NCBI RefSeq assembly: GCF_036906915.1
Contig: NZ_JBAKHX010000002.1
Coordinates: 62,001 to 126,000 of the forward strand
DNA from: Phytohabitans sp036906915
GTDB taxonomy: Bacteria; Actinomycetota; Actinomycetes; Mycobacteriales; Micromonosporaceae
Length of the DNA: 64,000 bases
Direction: 5' to 3'
In this document: positions 61,042 through 64,000 of the stretch, piece after piece
Position numbering within the stretch: the first letter of the stretch is position 1
How the letters are laid out: each line of letters starts with the position of its first letter
The notes under the pieces: model-generated
Seen by the model: the letters and a program-made list of their open reading frames with translations, nothing else
The model's database searches: none
Told to the model about the DNA's origin: nothing
Made by a program: the position numbers and the translations under genes

Positions 61042-62274
61042 CTAGCGCCAGCGGGCGATTACCGTGGCGGCGCCCAGGACGCGGTCGCCGGGGGCTACCA
61101 GGGGTTCGGCGGCGTCGGCGGGGAGGTACACGTCGGTGCGGGAGCCGAAGCGGATCAGCCCGAACCGCTCGCCCTTCGCGAGCAGCGCACCTACCGGTGC
61201 GCGCTGCACGATCCGGCGGGCGATGAGGCCGGTGCGCTGCGCGACCGCGACCCGGCCGTGGGCGGTGTCCAGCAGCGTGTACGCGGCCACGTTGTGCTCC
61301 GCGTCCGGCTTCATCGCCGCCGCGAACCCACCGTCGGTGACGAAGTAGTCGACCACCTTGCCTGCCACAGGTGCCCTGTTGACGTGCACGTCGAGCACCG
61401 ACAGGAAGACCGCGATCCGCACGAACTCGTCGGGGCCCAGCCGGTCGTCGCGCAGCCGTTCGACCGACAGCACCTTGCCGTCGCTGGCCGCGACCACCGC
61501 GGACTCGTCTTCGGGCACGTCGCGCTCGGGGTCGCGGAAGAATGCCGCGACCGGGACCGCTGCGAGCGCCGGCACCAGCCACAGCCGCGACTTGGGGCGG
61601 GCGACGCGGGCGAGAGCGGCGATGCTGAGCGCGATGCCGGCCGCCGCGACGCCGTTGGAGTCGATGTGCATGCCTCGGGTCACCGGCACGCTAGATGGCC
61701 GGTATGCGGGAGCGACGCGGGTCGCCTGTGCGGCGTCGGCCGGGGTGAACCGCAGCCGATGCACCCGCAGCGGCGGCACGTTGCGCACCACGACGTCGGT
61801 GCCGACGCCGAAGAGGGCACCCTGCCGGTCGAGCTCGGCCGCTGCGCCACCGGTGAGGCCGGCCGCCACGCAGAGCACTCCGCCCTCAGCGAGGTACTTC
61901 GCCAGCCCTTCGACCGTGGCGCGGGCCTCTTCGGCGGTGCCGGTGAGCGGCTCACCGATCACCACGACGTCGGCCGCGTCGGCCTCGGCCAGGGTCTCGA
62001 CGACCCGGACCCGCTCGGCGACCCACCGGCCCTGCGCTTCGACGTGGTCGCGCAGCGCCCGCACGGCGCTGGCCTCCGCCGGCACGACGGTGAGGGTGTC
62101 TCCGGGCAGCAACGCCTTGCTCATCTGGGCGAGCGCGGCGGAGCCGGCGTCGACCCCGACGAGAAGGCCGGTCTTGGGGCCGTTGTGCCGGGCGAGTTCG
62201 GCGATGAGGGCGCGGGCGGCGCGGTCGCCGGCGCGCGGGCGCCGAGCACCACCAGCAGCGGATACCTGGGTCAC
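61042..62274 (-). CDS. psd: Phosphatidylserine decarboxylase with N-terminal methyltransferase-like extension
   Basis: A 410-residue proenzyme; the normal short actinobacterial Psd is ~210-230 residues. Residues ~200-410 are Psd: AAFFRDPERDVP, VAASDGKVLSVE, IAVFLSVLDVHVNRAP, and the self-cleavage site RFGSRTDVYLP (Gly377-Ser378, giving the pyruvoyl group). Residues ~15-180 form a Rossmann-like unit (TGLLVGVDAGSAALAQMSKA, VVVIGEPLTGTAEEA, GGVLCVAAGLTGG) similar to class I methyltransferases but without a clear GxGxG. GTG start with no ribosome binding site. It makes phosphatidylethanolamine from the PssA product. Confidence 0.9.
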   Translation of the reverse strand: MTQVSAAGGARRPRAGDRAARALIAELARHNGPKTGLLVGVDAGSAALAQMSKALLPGDTLTVVPAEASAVRALRDHVEAQGRWVAERVRVVETLAEADAADVVVIGEPLTGTAEEARATVEGLAKYLAEGGVLCVAAGLTGGAAAELDRQGALFGVGTDVVVRNVPPLRVHRLRFTPADAAQATRVAPAYRPSSVPVTRGMHIDSNGVAAAGIALSIAALARVARPKSRLWLVPALAAVPVAAFFRDPERDVPEDESAVVAASDGKVLSVERLRDDRLGPDEFVRIAVFLSVLDVHVNRAPVAGKVVDYFVTDGGFAAAMKPDAEHNVAAYTLLDTAHGRVAVAQRTGLIARRIVQRAPVGALLAKGERFGLIRFGSRTDVYLPADAAEPLVAPGDRVLGAATVIARWR

Positions 62275-62295
62275 AGGCCAAGCATAGGGTGTGCC

Positions 62296-62724
62296 TCAGT
62301 CACGGGGCTCGCCGCGCTCCGCGGTAGTGGGCGGTGCCGGATCGACGGCGTCCTCTGCCGGCCCTGGCCGCTCCGCTTCCAGGACGGCGGTGCGCTCCAC
62401 CGAAGGCTCCGGGGGCAGGTAGGGCAGCTGAGGGCCGGTGAGCAGCTCGCGCACGATGTCGGCGTGCAGCTCGGCGGGCACGCCGCTGACTGGTACCGCG
62501 ACCGGCTCCTCTGCCGGTGGCGGCGGTGCCGCCTGCTCGCCGCGCCCGGAACGCAACGCTCCGAGCAGGCCCAGCGCGCCGATGAAGATCAGCGCACCGG
62601 CCACGAACCAGCCGACGGCCGGCAGCGGCAGCTCGAAAAGCTGCGCGAGCAGCCACCAGACAACCAGCGCCATGAAGATCAGCGCGAACGTCAGCGAAAC
62701 GCCGTCGGTGCGGTGCGGTTTCAT
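62296..62724 (-). CDS. Small two-TM membrane protein of unknown function
   Basis: A 142-residue protein: TM1 LTFALIFMALVVWWLLAQLF, TM2 VGWFVAGALIFIGALGLLG, then a hydrophilic Pro/Glu/Ala-rich tail (~70-142). No family recognised. The ATG overlaps the stop of the upstream PspC/LiaF-like gene (ATGA) and psd follows after 21 bases, so the three are probably one operon linked to the envelope. Confidence 0.78.
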   Translation of the reverse strand: MKPHRTDGVSLTFALIFMALVVWWLLAQLFELPLPAVGWFVAGALIFIGALGLLGALRSGRGEQAAPPPPAEEPVAVPVSGVPAELHADIVRELLTGPQLPYLPPEPSVERTAVLEAERPGPAEDAVDPAPPTTAERGEPRD

Positions 62725-64000
62725 CGGTGTACCTCCAGCGACCCGCCGTTGACCTTCAGCGTCATGGTGATCTTGCCGCCGCCCGGCCCGTCGGCGCCGT
62801 TGTCGACGACCTCGGCCGGCACGATGTGGAAACCGCTCGACGTGTTGCCCAGGACGTCCGCGTCGCCTGCGCTCACCTCGGAGTTGATCGTTACGTCGAC
62901 CTTCGGCGGCAGGATGACCTCCAGCTCGCCCAGGTTGAGTTCGACGTAGATGTCCTGCTCCTGGCCGGTGAAGTCGACCTGCGACAGGTCTAGCGTCGCC
63001 GTGCCCAGGCTGTGCTCGTACCGGTCGGCGACCGCCTGCACGGTGGTCGGCTTCCAGTACATGTCGCTGCCGGACGTGCCGCCGTAGTGGTTGACCTGCG
63101 ATTCGGCGATCGTCGAGATGCCCAATGCGGCGGCGGCGAGGACGCCGAGCGCGATGAGCCAGCGGGCTCGGCCGAACCAGGCGCCGACGAGCAGCCCGAG
63201 CGCGACCGTGACGAGGATCGCCGCGAAGTACGCGGACGGAGACACGCTGAGCACGTTGGACAGGTCCAGCGCGGCGACCGTGCCGATCGCCACGAAGATC
63301 AGCGAGAACGTGGCTGCGCCGAGCGGTGACCGCTGCTTCGGCGGCTTGGGTGGTTTCGGCGGCCGTGGCGGCGGCCCGTACTGCGGCGGCCCGTACTGCG
63401 GCGGGTAGGGGCCAGATCCGGCGTACGGCCCGTGCGGCGCGAACGGCTGGCGGTAGCCGCCAGGCGGCGGGGGCGGCGGTGCCGGGGTGTACGCCGGCTG
63501 GGCGTACGGCCCGGCGGGAATGACGGGGATCGGCGGCATCGGAGGCACTGGTGGCACCGGCGCATGCGATGCCGGGGGCATGGGGAACGTGACGGTGGGA
63601 GGCTCGGCGCTCGCCGCCGGAACGGTCGGCCCCGCTGCCGCGGCCGGCTCCTGCGCGGTGGCGCCAGCTGGGGAAGGACCGCCCGCCGGGCCGCCAACAG
63701 GCCCACCAGGCCCAGGCCCACCGGGACCGTCCGGACCGGCTGGCGCGCCCGGACCTCCGGCGCCGGCAGTGGCGCCCGGCTTGCGGTTGAGTAGGAGTGC
63801 GACCCCGATCAGCGCCGCCGCACCGAGCACCGCCGCCCGGAACCCGTCGGTCACGATCAGGCCGAACATGACCGCCGCGAGCACCCCGAGAACGATGACG
63901 GTGAACGGCGACATGCTGGAGCGGCCGCGGCCGAGCATCGACTCGACCGGTGACGCGGTGTCGCCGTCGGCGGGGATGACCAGCCAGGCGGCCAGGTACA
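62721..64000 (-). CDS. PspC/LiaF-like envelope-stress membrane protein (N-terminus outside window)
   Basis: About 426 residues are visible; the frame is open to the window edge. The first visible residues (YLAAWLVIPADGD) are the end of a PspC domain. Then: TMs (VIVLGVLAAVMFGLIVTDGF, AAVLGAAALIGVALLL), a long Gly/Pro-rich linker with PPQYGPPQYGPP repeats, more TMs (~280-350), and a C-terminal β-domain with LGTATLDLSQVDF and LNLGELEVILPPKVDVTI, matching the LiaF / cell-wall-active antibiotics response domain. Likely senses membrane or cell-wall damage. Confidence 0.83.
   Translation of the reverse strand, partial: YLAAWLVIPADGDTASPVESMLGRGRSSMSPFTVIVLGVLAAVMFGLIVTDGFRAAVLGAAALIGVALLLNRKPGATAGAGGPGAPAGPDGPGGPGPGGPVGGPAGGPSPAGATAQEPAAAAGPTVPAASAEPPTVTFPMPPASHAPVPPVPPMPPIPVIPAGPYAQPAYTPAPPPPPPGGYRQPFAPHGPYAGSGPYPPQYGPPQYGPPPRPPKPPKPPKQRSPLGAATFSLIFVAIGTVAALDLSNVLSVSPSAYFAAILVTVALGLLVGAWFGRARWLIALGVLAAAALGISTIAESQVNHYGGTSGSDMYWKPTTVQAVADRYEHSLGTATLDLSQVDFTGQEQDIYVELNLGELEVILPPKVDVTINSEVSAGDADVLGNTSSGFHIVPAEVVDNGADGPGGGKITMTLKVNGGSLEVHR

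Noticed and set aside
60565..61045. Overlapping open frames between pssA and psd
   Set aside because: They run through the palindromic repeats and hairpins, differ in every frame, and have Arg/Pro-rich composition without any motif.

Overview
The window is a high-GC chromosome segment from a filamentous actinomycete. GTG and TTG starts are common, and it carries a conservon, a WhiB protein, a BldM-type regulator, a MmpS protein and GroEL1 with a His-rich tail. I infer Micromonosporaceae or a close relative from gene content and order. There are no rRNA genes, CRISPR arrays, transposases or prophage genes, and I recognised no tRNA.

Layout. 1-5.4 kb: the start of a substrate-binding lipoprotein gene, then a complete cvnABCD conservon (sensor-like ATPase, roadblock protein, DUF742 protein, small GTPase). 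5.4-12.9 kb: a minus-strand assimilatory nitrate/nitrite operon (nasC, electron-transfer flavoprotein, nirB, nirD, nnaR) with overlapping genes at every junction. A MazEF-like pair (13.0-13.6 kb) and narK (13.6-15.0 kb) follow. 15.3-30.8 kb: housekeeping genes in the order known from Mycobacterium and Streptomyces: rplM-rpsI-glmM, glmS, acpS-nnrE/D, alr-hydrolase-tsaE, ung, tsaB-rimI-tsaD. 30.8-42.8 kb: an accessory block with an extracellular VWA protein, a membrane serine/threonine kinase, a DUF1707 protein, an ArsR/MFS pair, a XylFGH-type sugar ABC transporter with a ROK repressor, and a THUMP-like methyltransferase. 42.8-57.0 kb: the conserved backbone resumes: groES-groEL under two CIRCE operators, a membrane molybdoenzyme, whiD, bldM, a DUF5319 gene, guaB, guaB3, an M1 peptidase, an LCP ligase, a ChoD-like oxidoreductase and guaA. 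57.0-64.0 kb: a PspC protein, two adjacent double-Nudix genes, pssA, a 0.6-kb repeat-rich gap, a phosphatidylserine decarboxylase with an unusual N-terminal extension, and a PspC/LiaF-like gene cut by the window edge.

How the genes fit together. NarK imports nitrate, NasC and its flavoprotein reduce it to nitrite, NirBD reduce nitrite to ammonium, and NnaR is the likely regulator. GlmS, GlmM, Alr and an LCP protein serve cell-wall synthesis. TsaB, TsaD and TsaE make the tRNA t6A modification. GuaB and GuaA make GMP. PssA and Psd make phosphatidylethanolamine.

The least ordinary DNA is non-coding or structural: a 103-bp tandem array touching the glmS stop codon; two copies of a ~48-bp repeat at translationally coupled junctions after alr and before tsaE; three copies of an ~85-bp palindromic element, all in the same orientation downstream of gene stops, two of which form a MITE-like inverted pair between pssA and psd; and hairpins that cover the ribosome binding sites of bldM and the molybdoenzyme. 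No wholly new multi-gene system is evident. The best candidates for new biology are these repeats, the Psd fusion, the paired double-Nudix genes and the divergent BldM.
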